NCBI GenBank assembly: GCA_000733355.1
Contig: JNVV01000003.1
Coordinates: 1,623,780-1,687,779 of the forward strand
Source of the DNA: Falciphora oryzae
Lineage: Eukaryota > Ascomycota > Sordariomycetes > Magnaporthales > Magnaporthaceae
DNA: 64,000 nucleotides
Direction: 5' to 3'
In this document: in pieces, positions 11,201-22,804 of the stretch
Position numbering within the stretch: position 1 is the stretch's first letter
Layout: every line of letters begins with the position of its first letter
Program-made: the position numbers and the translations under genes
Notes under the pieces: model-generated
Told to the model about the DNA's origin: nothing
What the model saw: the letters and a program-made list of their open reading frames with translations, nothing else
Databases searched by the model: none

Positions 11201-14200
11201 CTGCTGTGACGACACGTTCGACTTCCAGGCCATGGGCCGCATTTTCCTGGGTATCTGCCAGGTTGGTGCGTGGGGCTGCTTCGACGAGTTCAACCGTCTC
11301 GAGGAGAGGATTCTTTCGGCCGTGTCACAGCAGATCCAGAACATTCAACTGGGTCTCAAGCAGGGCGCTGAGGACGAGAAGGCCCAGATAGAGCTCATCG
11401 GCCGCCAACTGCGTGTCAACGCCAACACGGGTATCTTCATCACCATGAACCCGGGCTATGCTGGTCGTTCCAACCTGCCTGACAACCTCAAGAAGCTGTT
11501 CCGCAGCGTCGCAATGTCCAAGCCGGACAAGGAGCTCATTGCCGAGGTCATGCTCTACTCCCAGGGCTTCAACCAGGCCAAACAGCTGTCCAAGCAGACC
11601 GTGCCATTCTTCGACCAATGTGGCGCCAAACTTTCCAAGCAGGCCCATTACGACTTCGGTCTTCGTGCGTTGAAGAGCGTTCTCGTCAGCTCCGGTGGAC
11701 TCAAGCGAGCCAGGCTCACCACCAACGAAGGTGGCATCGGTGCCGAGGAGGTCGTGGAGCCTGAGATTCTTGTCCAGTCGATCCGAGAAACGATTGCTCC
11801 GAAGCTGATCAAGTCCGATGTTGAGATTATGAGCGGAATTGAGGAGGTCTGCTTCCCCGGCGTATCGTATGTGCCAGCGAACCTGCAAAAGCTCGGGGAG
11901 GCGATCCGTGGCCTGGCGGACGAGAGGCAGCTTGCTGTCAACGATACCTGGATGACCAAGATCCTGCAGCTGTACCAGATACAGGGCATCCATCACGGTG
12001 TGATGATGGTGGGAAGCTCGGGGTCTGGAAAGTCTGCCGCCTGGACTCTGCTTCTCGACGCCCTCCAGAAGGTCGAAGGCGTTGAGGGTGTGTCGCACAT
12101 TATTGACTCCAAGGTCATGTCCAAGGAGGCGCTCTACGGAAATCTTGACTCGACCACGCGCGAATGGACCGACGGTCTGTTCACCAGCATCCTCCGCAAG
12201 ATTGTCGACAACCTGCGTGGCGAGGACTCCAAGCGCCACTGGATCGTGTTCGATGGTGACGTCGACCCGGAGTGGGTTGAGAACTTGAACAGTGTGTTGG
12301 ACGACAATAAGCTGCTCACGCTTCCCAATGGAGAGCGTCTCAATCTTCCCTCGAACGTGCGCATCATGTTTGAGGTGGAAAATCTCAAATACGCGACCCT
12401 CGCCACCGTGTCTCGCTGCGGTATGGTCTGGTTCAGCGAGGATACCGTCACCCCGAGCATGATGGTTGATAACTATCTCGAGACTCTGAGGTCCATCGCC
12501 TTCGAGGACCTTGACGAGGATGTTGTGGCCACGGGCCAGAGCGCCGAGAAGGCCCTCACTGTGCAGAGGCATGCGGCCGACTTGCTCAAGGAATACCTCA
12601 CCACGGACAACTTTATCCTTGAGGCACTGAAGCAGGCCGAGGGCTACAACCACATCATGGAGTTCACCGTCGCACGCGTTCTCAACACCCTGTTCTCTCT
12701 CCTCAACAAGGCTGTCCGCGATATGATCGAGTACAACACCCAGCACAGCGACTTCGCCCTGGAGCCAGAGCAAGTCGAGGCCTACATCTGCAAGAAGCTT
12801 CTCCTCGCCCTGGTGTGGGCTCTCACGGGCGACTGCCCCTTGAACGACCGCAAGGCCTTTGGAGACTGCGTTTGCGGGCTTGCTACCTTCGGGTCCCCGC
12901 CACTAGATGGCTCGAGCTCGCTGATTGACTTCGACGTGGCTCTTCCCAAGGGCGAGTGGACACCCTGGCAGAGCCAGGTGCCTTCCATCGAGGTCAACAC
13001 GCACTCAATCACGCAGACGGACGTTGTCATTCCCACTCTCGACACGGTCAGGCACGAGGATGTCCTGTACTCGTGGCTTGCCGAGCACAAGCCGCTGCTC
13101 CTTTGCGGCCCGCCTGGTTCTGGTAAGACAATGACGCTCTTCAGCGCCCTGCGGAAGCTGCCCAACATGGAGGTTGTTGGCCTGAACTTCTCGAGTGCGA
13201 CCACACCCGACCTCCTTATCAAGACGTTTGAGCAGTACTGCGAGTACAAGAAGACTCTCAACGGCGTTGTCCTTTCGCCCACCCAGATCGGGCGCTGGCT
13301 TGTCGTCTTCTGCGACGAGATCAACTTGCCCGCCCCCGACAAGTACGGGACACAGCGTGCCATCTCGTTCCTGCGCCAGCTGGTTGAGCACAACGGCTTC
13401 TGGAGGACGTCAGACAAGTCGTGGGTTACGCTCGACCGCATCCAGTTTGTCGGGGCTTGCAACCCTCCGACGGACGCTGGTCGTACGCCCATGGGCGCCC
13501 GTTTCCTCCGCCACGCCCCGCTTATCATGGTCGACTATCCCGGCGAGCTCTCGCTGCAGCAAATTTACGGAACCTTCAACTCGGCCGTGCTCAAGATCAT
13601 CCCCTCGCTCCGCGGATACTCGGACGCCATCACACAAGCCATGGTCAGATTCTACCTCGAGTCGCAGCAACGCTTCACGCCCAAGATCCAGCCTCATTAC
13701 GTCTACAGTCCTCGTGAGCTCACCAGGTGGGTGCGCGGCGTGTACGAGGCCATTCGGCCGCTCGAGACGCTCTCCATTGAGGGCCTCATCCGCATCTGGG
13801 CGCACGAGGCCCTGCGCCTCTTCCAGGACCGTCTCGTGGCTGAAGACGAACGCAAATGGACCGAGGACGCTGTGCGACGCATCGCTCTCACCTACTTCCC
13901 GACCATCGACGAGGCCAAGGCGCTCGGAGGGCCCATCCTCTTCTCCAACTGGCTTTCCAAGAACTACGTCCCAGTCGACCGCGAGCAGCTCCGCGACTTC
14001 GTCAAGGCCAGGCTCAAGACGTTCTGCGAGGAAGAGGTGGACGTGCCGCTCATTCTTTTCAACGACGTGCTCGAGCACGTCCTCCGCATCGACCGTGTTT
14101 TCCGCCAACCCCAAGGCCATCTGATCCTGATCGGTGTCAGCGGCAGTGGCAAGACCACGCTTTCTCGATTCGTCGCCTGGATGAATGGCCTGAAGGTGTT

Positions 14201-17200
14201 CCAGATCAAGGTGCACGGCAAGTACTCGGGCGAGGACTTCGACGACGACCTCCGAGAAGTGCTTCGTCGCTGTGGTTGCAAGGGCGAGAAGCTTTGCTTT
14301 ATTATGGACGAGTCTAACGTGCTCGACTCGGGATTCCTCGAGAGGATGAACACCCTACTCGCCAACGCCGAGGTTCCCGGCCTGTTCGAAGGCGACGACC
14401 TGGCGGCTCTCATGACGCAATGCAAGGAGGGCGCCCAGCGGCAGGGTCTCCTGCTGGACTCGCAGGAGGAGCTGTACAAGTGGTTCACGGCTCAAATTGT
14501 CAAGAACCTCCACGTGGTCTTCACCATGAACCCCCCCGAGGACGGCCTCGGCTCCAAGGCCGCCACCAGTCCCGCTCTCTTCAACCGTTGCGTGCTCAAC
14601 TGGTTCGGCGACTGGTCCGACCAGGCTCTGTTCCAGGTCGGCCATGAGCTGACGCAGTCGGTCGACCTCGACCGGCCCAGCTTCCAGGCTCCGGACACGC
14701 TTCCCATCGCATACAGCGGTATCAACCTTCCCCCCTCTCATCGGGAGGCTGTCGTCAACTCGATGGTGCACATCCACCACTCCCTGGCACGATTCAACAC
14801 CAAGCTGCTCAAGCAGCAGAACAAGGTCACCTTCCTCACCCCCCGCCACTACCTGGACTTTGTGGCCCAGTACGTCAAGCTCTACAACGAGAAGCGGGAG
14901 GACCTCGAGGAGCAGCAGCGCCATCTCAATGTCGGTCTCGAGAAGCTCCGGGACACGGTGGACAAGGTTCGCGATCTCCGTGTCAGCCTGGCCGAGAAGA
15001 AGACACAGCTCGAGCGCAAAGATGCCGAGGCGAACGAGAAGCTGCAGCACATGGTTGCCGACCAACGCGAGGCAGAGCAGCGCAAGAGCGCGTCCCTCGA
15101 GCTACAGGCGGCCCTCGAGGTGCAAGAATCCGAGGTAGCCTCGCGCAAGAAGGTCGTGCTCGAGGACCTGGCCAAGGCGGAGCCGGCGGTCGAAGAGGCG
15201 AAGGCTAGTGTCAGCGCCATCAAACGCCAGCACCTGACGGAGGTCCGGTCCATGAGCTCGCCGCCCCAGGGTGTCAAGCTGGCTCTGGACTCGGTCTGCA
15301 CGCTCATCGGGCACAAGGTCACGGACTGGAAGAGCATCCAGGCCGTGGTGAGACGCGACGACTTTATTGCCAGCATCGTCAACTTTGATAACGAAAAGCA
15401 GATGACCAAGTCTCTGCGGTTGAAGATGCGCAACGAGTTCCTTGCCAACCCGGCGTTCACGTACGAGAAGGTCAACTTCTCCAGCAAGGCCTGTGGTTCC
15501 CTGGTGCAGTGGGTTGAGGCCCAGGTTAACTACGCCGAGATCTTGGACCGTGTCGGACCCCTGCGTGAGGAGGTGGCTCAGCTCGAGGACCAGGCTCTGC
15601 AGACGAGGGCCAACGCCAAGGCCGTCGAGGACAACATTGCGAACTTGGAGAAGAGTATTGCGACGTACAAGATCGAGTACGCCGAGCTCGTCAGCGAGAC
15701 GCAGGCCATCAAGGCCGAGATGGGCCGTGTGCAGTTCAAGGTCGACCGCAGCGTCAAGCTCCTCGACAGTCTTTCGTCGGAGAGGGTTCGCTGGGAGGAG
15801 GGCAGCAAGTCGTTCGAAACGCAGATCAGCACGCTTGTCGGCGACGTCCTGGTCGCCGCGGCCTTCCTGGCCTACAGCGGTCTCTACGACCAGATGTTCC
15901 GCAAGTCTATGATGGAGGATTGGCTCCACCAGCTGCAGCTGTCGGGCATCAGTATCAAACAGCACAACCCCGTCACCGAGTACCTGTCGACGGCCGACGA
16001 GCGCCTCGGATGGCAGGCCAACTCGCTCCCCGTGGACGACCTGTGCACGGAGAACGCCATCATCCTCAAGCGCTTCAACCGGTACCCGCTCATCATCGAC
16101 CCGTCGGGCCGTGTTACCGAGTTCCTGCAGAAGGAGAGCAAGGAACGGCGCCTGACTGTCACCAGCTTCCTGGACGACTCCTTCACCAAGCAGCTCGAGA
16201 GTTCGCTCCGTTTCGGCAACCCTATCCTCATCCAGGACGCCGAGCACCTCGACCCCGTGCTCAACCATGTGCTCAACAAGGAGTACCAGAAGACGGGTGG
16301 ACGTGTTCTCATCCAGCTCGGCAAGCAAGAGATCGACTTCTCGCCCGCGTTCAAGCTCTACTTGTCAACACGGGACCCGTCGGCCACGTTTGCGCCCGAC
16401 ATTTGCAGTCGCACGACCTTTGTCAACTTCACTGTCACGCAGAGCAGTCTGCAGACGCAGTCGCTCAACGAGGTGCTCAAGTCGGAGCGGCCCGATGTCG
16501 ACGAGCGGCGGTCCAACCTCATCAAGCTGCAGGGCGAGTTCAAGGTACATCTGCGCCAGCTGGAGAAGCGCCTCCTTCAGGCGCTCAACGAGTCCCGCGG
16601 CAACATCCTCGACGACGACAACGTCATCCAGACGCTCGAGACGCTCAAGAAAGAAGCAGCCGAAATCTCGGCCAAGATGAGCAACACCGAGGGCGTCATG
16701 GCCGAGGTCGAGGAGATCACCAAGGGCTACGACATCATCGCGCGGTCCTGCAGTGCCGTCTTCGCCGTGCTAGAGCAGCTCCACTACCTGAACCACTTCT
16801 ACCGGCTCTCGCTGCAGTACTTCCTCGACATCTTCCACACGGTCCTGCGCGAGAACCCCCGCCTGGCGGCCGAGACCGACTACGTCAAGCGCCGGGACAT
16901 TATTGTTCAGGACCTCTTTGTCACGGCCTACCAGCGCACCGCCCTCGGTCTACTGCAGAAGGACCGAATCACGCTCGCCATCCTCCTAGCCCAGGCTTCT
17001 CCCTATAAGATGGACCGGCGTCTCATCGACGTCATCCTCGACGAAAAAGTGCCAGGCACAGACCTGTCCACACACAAGGACGCCAAGGACGAGGTGCTCG
17101 CCAAGGCGTCGCGTCTGTCGGTGCTCAAGGAAAAGCTTGAGAAGGTGTCAAGCGCCGACTGGGACAAGTTCCTGACCGAGGAACTGGCCGAGAACTTTGT

Positions 17201-18371
17201 GCCGCAGGTGTGGGACGAGGACACGTGGATGAACGACAAGGCGCTGCTCTCGCTACTCATGGTCAAGCTCTTCCGTCTGGACCGGTTCGTGCCGGCGGCC
17301 GAGCGATTCGCAGTGCTTGTCTTCGGACCAGGCCTGCTAGACATCGTGGAGGACCTTGGAGCGACGGTGTCGCAGGTGCCGCCGACGCGGCCGGTGGCGC
17401 TGGTTTCGAGCCCTGGCTTCGACGCCAGCTACAAGGTGGACTCGCTGGTGGAGCGGCGCGGCGTGCGGTGCACCAACATCGCCATGGGCTCCAACGAGGG
17501 CCTCGCGAGCGCCGACAAGTCGCTCAGCAACGCGGCGCAGACGGGATCGTGGGTCCTGGTCAAGAACGTGCACCTGGCGCCGACGTGGCTGCAGAGCCTC
17601 GAGAAGCGCATGGAGTCGCTCAACCCGCACCCGGACTTCCGCCTCTTCCTGTCGATGGAGTCTAGCCCCAAGATCCCTGTCAACCTGCTGCGGGCCTCGC
17701 GCGTGCTCATGTACGAGCAGCCCGCGGGTGTGCGCGCCAACATGAAGGACTCGATGTCGTCGCTCTCGACCAGGCCCGCCAAGAGCCCTGTCGAGCGCAC
17801 CAGGCTGTACCTGCTCCTGTCGTTCCTGCACGCCGTCGTCCAGGAGCGCCTGCGATACGCGCCCAACCTGGGCTGGAAGGGCTTCTGGGAGTTCAACGAC
17901 AGCGATTACGAGTGCTCGGCCTTCATCATCGACACGTGGATCGACACGGCGTCCAACAAGCGGACCAACATTGCGCCGCAGAACATACCGTGGGACATGA
18001 TCCGGTACCTCATCACCGAGATGTACGGCGGCAAGATCGACGACGAGGGCGACTACAAGATGCTGAGGCAGCTGATCCACAAGTTCCTCACGCCCGAGGC
18101 CTACGAGATCAACCACAAGCTTGTCGAGGCCGCCGCCGCCGACGCGGGCGGCGAGTCGGGCGGCGACCTCGTGGTGCCCCAGGGCACGTCGATGCAGGAC
18201 TTCATGTCGTGGATCCACGCTCTGCCCGAGCGCGAGCCGCCCACGTACCTGGGCCTGCCGGCCAACGCAGAGAAGCTACTGCTCGTGGGACTCGGGCAGT
18301 CGCTGATACAGAACGTCAAGAAGGTGACCGACCTGCTGGATGAGGGCGAGCAGCTGACGGTGGAGAGCTGA
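5254..18371 (+). CDS. DYN1: Cytoplasmic dynein heavy chain (complete)
   Basis: Motor subunit of cytoplasmic dynein (orthologue of Aspergillus nudA and Neurospora ro-1). It drives minus-end transport of nuclei and endosomes along microtubules. Exons 5254-5548 and 5638-18371 are separated by an 89-nt intron (donor GTAAGT, acceptor TTTCAG) and encode 4342 aa, close to the usual fungal length. Residues 1-1850 are tail and linker. The AAA+ ring has Walker A loops GPAGTGKT at 1929 (AAA1), GSSGSGKS at 2224 (AAA2), GPPGSGKT at 2589 (AAA3) and GVSGSGKT at 2931 (AAA4). The AAA1 Walker B region reads CFDEFNRL. The coiled-coil stalk spans about 3180-3490, with the microtubule-binding tip near 3300-3420. 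AAA5, AAA6 and a C-terminal domain follow. The start ATG has good context (GACCATGGAC). All four P-loops are intact and there is no frameshift. A 12.7-kb exon without introns is normal for this gene. Confidence 0.98.
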
Positions 18372-18714
18372 GGCCGAGGACCGAAGGCCCTAGGCTTTTA
18401 GTTCAGTCTTATTTTCTTGTTTTATGTTTGTTTAGTCACTTTTTTTTTCACTCTTGTCGAGCCATCCTTCCGCTCCTGTTCTGTTTTGTTCAGAGATCCT
18501 GGTTTATCGAGGCAAAGAAGCCCGCAAAGTAAATGATTATCGAGACAAGGAGACTGGTCTATTTTCTGTTCATGTCGCCACCATCACATTTTCTGATACC
18601 CCCGCTATTCACCCGCTGTCACTCAAACTTAGAATGCTTTCGTGTCATCTTTTGAAATTCTGCAGACAGACAATAGACTATTCAGAATGTACAGAACTGG
18701 TTGAGAAATCCACA
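18372..18714. other. Short spacer between convergent dynein and Zn2Cys6 genes
   Basis: A 343-bp spacer shared by the 3' ends of two convergent genes. It holds T-rich stretches (T9 at 18440-18448) that could serve dynein mRNA 3'-end formation. No gene is seen. Confidence 0.5.
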
Positions 18715-20849
18715 TCATGTTGACCACAGCGACAAGTCGCATCCGGACGGTAGGAGGTTTTCGCAACCATTCCAAAGCACAGTGTTGGGTATCGGGAACG
18801 CATTGATTGCCGCTGCCACATCGCTCACCAGCCAGTCGCCCACCCCTACGTCGGTGAGTGGTGGTGGCGTCGGAGGAGTGGGCGCCGATATTGCGTCCTG
18901 GCTGCTGTTGCCGCTATGCATGGATGCCATCGCCGTTGTTGCTGTCGTTTTCGTCGTCGCCCCCGCCGAGGCCACGGCCGCGCCGTCTCCCGCGCCCGGG
19001 CGCAGCACGAGCCTAGCCAGCTCCTGCAGCTCCTTGATGTAGCGACCGACGCGGGGCCAGACCTCGGCCAGGGCCTTGAGGCAGCCGATGACGAGGCGCA
19101 GCTGGTTGCGCGCGACGGCGACGCGGGGGCCCGTCAGGACGGACCTGCAGGCCGACAGGAGCGGGACGGCGCCCGTGGCGAGCTGGCAGACGACAAAGGG
19201 GCTCCTGTCGAAGCCGCGGCGGTGGCTGCTCGCGGCGGGCAGGGTCAGGAGGCGGACCTGGCCCTCGATGGCGCGCAGGCAGCGCGTCGTGTGGATGATG
19301 AGCGACTCCTTGGCGATGGGCTCGGCCGACGGGTAAACGACGCAGGTCGAGATGGACTCGACTGGGTTGAAGAGGATGCGCGAGAAGGGGCGGTGGACCG
19401 TCAGGACGACCGTGTTGATGACCATGTGGGCCTGGAACATGAGCTCGTCGACCTCGCCGTCGGCCGTCAGCGCGTCCCGCTTGGACTCGGGCAGGAGCAG
19501 CAGCCAGGCGTCCAGGATGGCGTCGATCTCGTGCAGCACCCGCGACGAGCCCGACGGGTCCGTCAGCGAGGGGATGGCGGCCAGCGCGTCGGCGGCGCTG
19601 CGGTAGGCATCAATGAGGTATGCGAAGGACGAGTAGACGTGGCAGTCCGCGTCCAGCTCTCGAGAGTCCATGTCCTCGACTGTTTTTGTGGGAGGGATGA
19701 TCTATCGAAAGGGGTGAGAGCGACGCGGGATGTCAGCGTTGTGGAGCTTCCCTCGGATCAATTTGCAAGCAAAGAACTCACCATACTCTCATACTCATCC
19801 TCCTCGCACGGCAGACCAACAGTGTTCTCGATGGTGCACACCCAAAAGACCAAGACTCGATCGGTGGCGGCGATGCAGGCGTCCAAGATGAGCAGCTGCC
19901 ACCACGTCCTTCGCCAGCTCTCCCCAAGCACCGGGTCGCTGGCTGCGTAGGTTGTTGCAAACTCGGCCTTGTTCATGCCCAGGTCTACCGCGATGCCGAC
20001 GGCGGAGTTGAGCAGCGTGCGGGCCTCGGCCGAATCGGCGCTCCAGTAGACGGCGATGGAGAGCAGGAGGCGGCACTGGACTAGAAAGGGGCTGGGTGTC
20101 GTATGGCTTCGGCCTTGGGACTCGCCAGAAGCAGCGTCCATCTGAGCCAGCTCCAGCAGCTGCTGGGTCGACGATAGCCGCTGCTGCGGGCGGGCATAGA
20201 GGGAGCCGACATATCGCATTGTGGAAACCAGGGGGTTCATCTCAGCCGCCCGGACTGGATCGGCCAGGAGTTGATCCAGGCATGCACGCGGGACGGCGAA
20301 GGGATGCAGACGGTGGAATCTGAGGTAATAGAGATCCAGGAGAGTATCCGGGGCGGGACACTCAGAGGTGCCTGTGCGGAGGTATACCGCGTCCGTTGCT
20401 GTTGCTACATTGTCAAAAGGGGACGGTTCGAATAGACCAAAGAGTGGCTGCTGGTCGGTTGACTCAAAGGGAATGGGCGACTGTTGCTGCTGCCCAAGAC
20501 TTGCTGCCGAAGAGGCGCTGTTACTGTCCGCAGCGAGGTCCAGGAGCTCAAGTCCTTGCCGGGGTGCTTCGGGCGATTGAACAGCTTTTGCTGCAGCCGC
20601 CGCCTCGGCTTCGGCACGTCTCTTTCGACGGGCGGCGAGGGTTGCGCGGTCGAGGCCTCCCCGGCGCGACTTGGTATAGTAGCAGCTCTTCCCGGCGGCA
20701 GTACATCTCTCGCACTGGGGCCGCTCAGCTCCGCACCGCACGTGCCTGTCACGGCAGGGCATGCAGGCGAGCGACGCCCTAGGGCTTGCCGCTGCTGTTA
20801 CGGCGGGAGCTGCGGCGACGGGAGTGCTAGCGCTAGCGACGGACGACAT
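18715..20849 (-). CDS. Zn2Cys6 (GAL4-type) transcription factor
   Basis: Fungal nuclear regulator. Exon 1 is 20849-19782 and exon 2 is 19701-18715, joined in phase 0 across an 80-nt intron (donor GTGAGT, branch CTGAC, acceptor GATAG), giving 684 aa. The binuclear zinc cluster is near the N-terminus: Cys29, 32, 39, 46, 49 and 56 (C-x2-C-x6-C-x6-C-x2-C-x6-C), followed by a basic linker. Such clusters normally bind CGG/CCG half-sites as dimers. The middle region has the fungal transcription-factor homology signature (WRRTWWQLLILDAC, near residue 320). The C-terminal part is Ala/Thr/Pro-rich. I chose the ATG at 20849 because it directly precedes the Ala-rich leader to the cluster; an upstream in-frame ATG at 20942 would add 31 residues. 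It is divergent from an FAD oxidoreductase 632 bp away, and the shared palindromic promoter suggests autoregulation and control of that neighbour (inference). Confidence 0.93.
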
Positions 20850-21481
20850 GGTTGGTCTCCTGTGTGCTCTTCGCTGTCTTTCTCTGCCGGCTAGCCGGGA
20901 AAGGGGGCAGGGACTATAGCGGGGACTCGGGGACCCGATCACGTCAGGTTGTAAATAAGAATCGGCTACCCGATGGCGCTGACTAAGAGTATGAGGCTTT
21001 CCCTTGATTTACCTCAGAGTCCCGCGCCAAGGCCCGGGGTGTCCTGAGGGATAAAAGGGTTGCCGAAAGTCGGGGTTTCCGCTTTCGGCAAACTCAGACC
21101 CGTCTTCTCTGTACCCTGTATCATCCACCGTCCGGTCAACTCGCCGTGTGTAAGCTCAGAAGCCCCTGTGTAGCGTCAGCTAGTGAATTCCCGTCTCTTT
21201 ACTCCTGGGGTTCTGGAGAAGTTCCGACCAGGCTTCTAGGCTTCATGAATCGCCGGCTCGCCAACAAGAGCCATCTTGGATGCCCGAAGATGGCTTCAGG
21301 GGTCATAGCAGTACCCGCGGGGTGCTCCTTTGCAAGATGAGGCCGAGAAGCTATTAAAGCACCAGACTCGTTCCTTAGAGAGCACTCGAGATGGACCTAA
21401 ACATCAGCATCCTTCGAGAAAGGACACGGCCAACATCTACAATCATCACCATCGTCTTCAGTCACTACTTTACCCCTAAAT
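20850..21481. promoter_or_regulatory. Bidirectional promoter with CGG/CCG palindromes
   Basis: The 632-bp region separates the starts of the Zn2Cys6 gene (left) and the FAD oxidoreductase (right). It carries CCGGCTAGCCGG (20887-20898), TCGGGGACCCGA (20927-20938), ATCGGCTACCCGAT (20961-20974), a 10-bp perfect inverted repeat at 21060-21091 and CCCGCGGG (21314-21321). A TATTAAA element lies at 21352-21358, 124 bp before the oxidoreductase ATG. CGG/CCG half-sites are the known target type of Zn2Cys6 proteins. Their use here is inferred. Confidence 0.6.
21060..21091. promoter_or_regulatory. 10-bp perfect inverted repeat, candidate operator
   Basis: TTGCCGAAAG at 21060-21069 is matched exactly by CTTTCGGCAA at 21082-21091. 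The 12-bp spacer itself contains CGG and CCG. It sits between the divergent Zn2Cys6 and oxidoreductase genes, about 210 bp and 390 bp from their start codons respectively. Confidence 0.6.
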
Positions 21482-22804
21482 ATGCCTCAGCGGATCCTCG
21501 TTATCGGTGCCGGCTTCGCTGGCTTGCACAGCGCCCTCGCCGCTCGGCGCCTGATCAACACGAGCCTCGAGCAAGGCTCGGCGAAAGACGCCAGCGACAT
21601 CGAGGTTGCCGTCATCGCGCCACAGCCCAGGCTGGCGATGCTTCCAAGGCTGTACGAGGAGGATCCCAGCAGCAAGACGGCGCCTCTCAGTAGCATCCTG
21701 GCTACCACGGGCATCCGGTTCATCCAGGGCACAGTGGACAAGATCGACACGGACAAACGGGAGGTCAGGCTCTCCGACGCCGAGGCCAACAACTCTGACA
21801 GTGAGTCGATAATCTACGACCGCCTTGTCCTGGCAGCAGGCGGCAGAGTCTCGCGCCCGGCTGGAGTGTTGGGCCTTGAGCACGCTTTTACTGTCGACGG
21901 CGTCGAGAACGCTGCCCTGCTCGAATCGCACCTGAAGCAACTCGTGCTCAGGGAGCCCAGCAAGACGCGAAACACCGTTGTGGTTTGCGGTGGCGGCTTC
22001 ACCGGCGTCGAGGTGGCTGCTGAGCTGCCCACCCGTCTCAGCAAGGTCCTCGGCAGCGACGCCGCCTCCTCAAGCATCCGCGTCGTCGTCGTGGAACGTG
22101 CCGATGTCATCGCGCCGGATATGGCGCCTGGACTGCGGCCTTTCATCACCGAGTCGCTACGGGGCCTCGGTGTGGAAGTCAAGCTCGGCACAGCCGTTGT
22201 GGGCATCGGAAAAGACAGCAACGAGGCAGCGGTCCAGCTTTCCAACGGCGAGCGCATCGAGACGGCCACTGTCATATGGACTGCGGGGACGGTTGCCAGC
22301 CCCCTGGCAGCACAGATCCCCGGCGACAAGGAGGCGGGGAGCGGGCGGGTGCGGGTGGACGAGCACCTCCGCGCGCCTTCGGCCCCAGCCTGCTTTGTGG
22401 CGGGCGACGCAGCCTTTGCGCTCGCCGACGCGGCGGCCGGGCACTACGCGCCCATGTCGTGCCAGCACGCCATGCCGCTCGGGCGACACGCGGGCCACAA
22501 CGCGGCGGCCGACCTGCTGGGCCTGCCGCCGCGGCCGTACAGCCAGCCGCTGTACGTGACGTGCCTGGACCTGGGCGCCGCGGGGTCGCTGGCCGGCGTC
22601 GGCTGGGACACGGCCGTGACGCGGGCCGGGCCCGAGGCCAAATATGTCAAGCGCTACATCAACGAGACGCTGATCTACCCGCCCCAGGACCTCGCGGCGC
22701 TGCTCGCGGCGGGAGATCCTGCAGTCAACAATGGGGCTGCCATTGGGGCGCTTGGATCGTACTTTCAGCTTCCTGGAGAGGATAGCATCGTCTCTCGCGC
22801 GTGA
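21482..22804 (+). CDS. NDH-2/AMID-like FAD-dependent pyridine nucleotide oxidoreductase
   Basis: Single exon, 440 aa. The FAD-binding Rossmann motif G9-A-G-F-A-G14 starts almost at the N-terminus (VIGAGFAGLHSAL). A second dinucleotide fold for NAD(P)H is at G170-G-G-F-T-G175. The C-terminal FAD-contact motif reads CFVAGDAA (about residue 305). This order is typical of type II NADH dehydrogenase-like and AIF/AMID-like flavoproteins, which pass electrons from NAD(P)H to quinone or another acceptor. There is no room for a mitochondrial presequence before the first Rossmann strand and no obvious transmembrane helix, so a cytosolic enzyme, or one attached peripherally to a membrane, is more likely than an imported one. 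The physiological acceptor cannot be told from sequence. It is divergently transcribed from a Zn2Cys6 regulator, a common arrangement for an inducible fungal enzyme. Confidence 0.9.
   Translation: MPQRILVIGAGFAGLHSALAARRLINTSLEQGSAKDASDIEVAVIAPQPRLAMLPRLYEEDPSSKTAPLSSILATTGIRFIQGTVDKIDTDKREVRLSDAEANNSDSESIIYDRLVLAAGGRVSRPAGVLGLEHAFTVDGVENAALLESHLKQLVLREPSKTRNTVVVCGGGFTGVEVAAELPTRLSKVLGSDAASSSIRVVVVERADVIAPDMAPGLRPFITESLRGLGVEVKLGTAVVGIGKDSNEAAVQLSNGERIETATVIWTAGTVASPLAAQIPGDKEAGSGRVRVDEHLRAPSAPACFVAGDAAFALADAAAGHYAPMSCQHAMPLGRHAGHNAAADLLGLPPRPYSQPLYVTCLDLGAAGSLAGVGWDTAVTRAGPEAKYVKRYINETLIYPPQDLAALLAAGDPAVNNGAAIGALGSYFQLPGEDSIVSRA

Noticed and set aside
11325..12773. 482-aa minus-strand frame inside the dynein gene
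   Set aside because: Antisense shadow of the highly conserved AAA region; its codon positions only mirror dynein codon bias.
15102..16328. 408-aa minus-strand frame inside the dynein gene
   Set aside because: Antisense shadow of the dynein stalk and AAA5 coding sequence, with no domain of its own.
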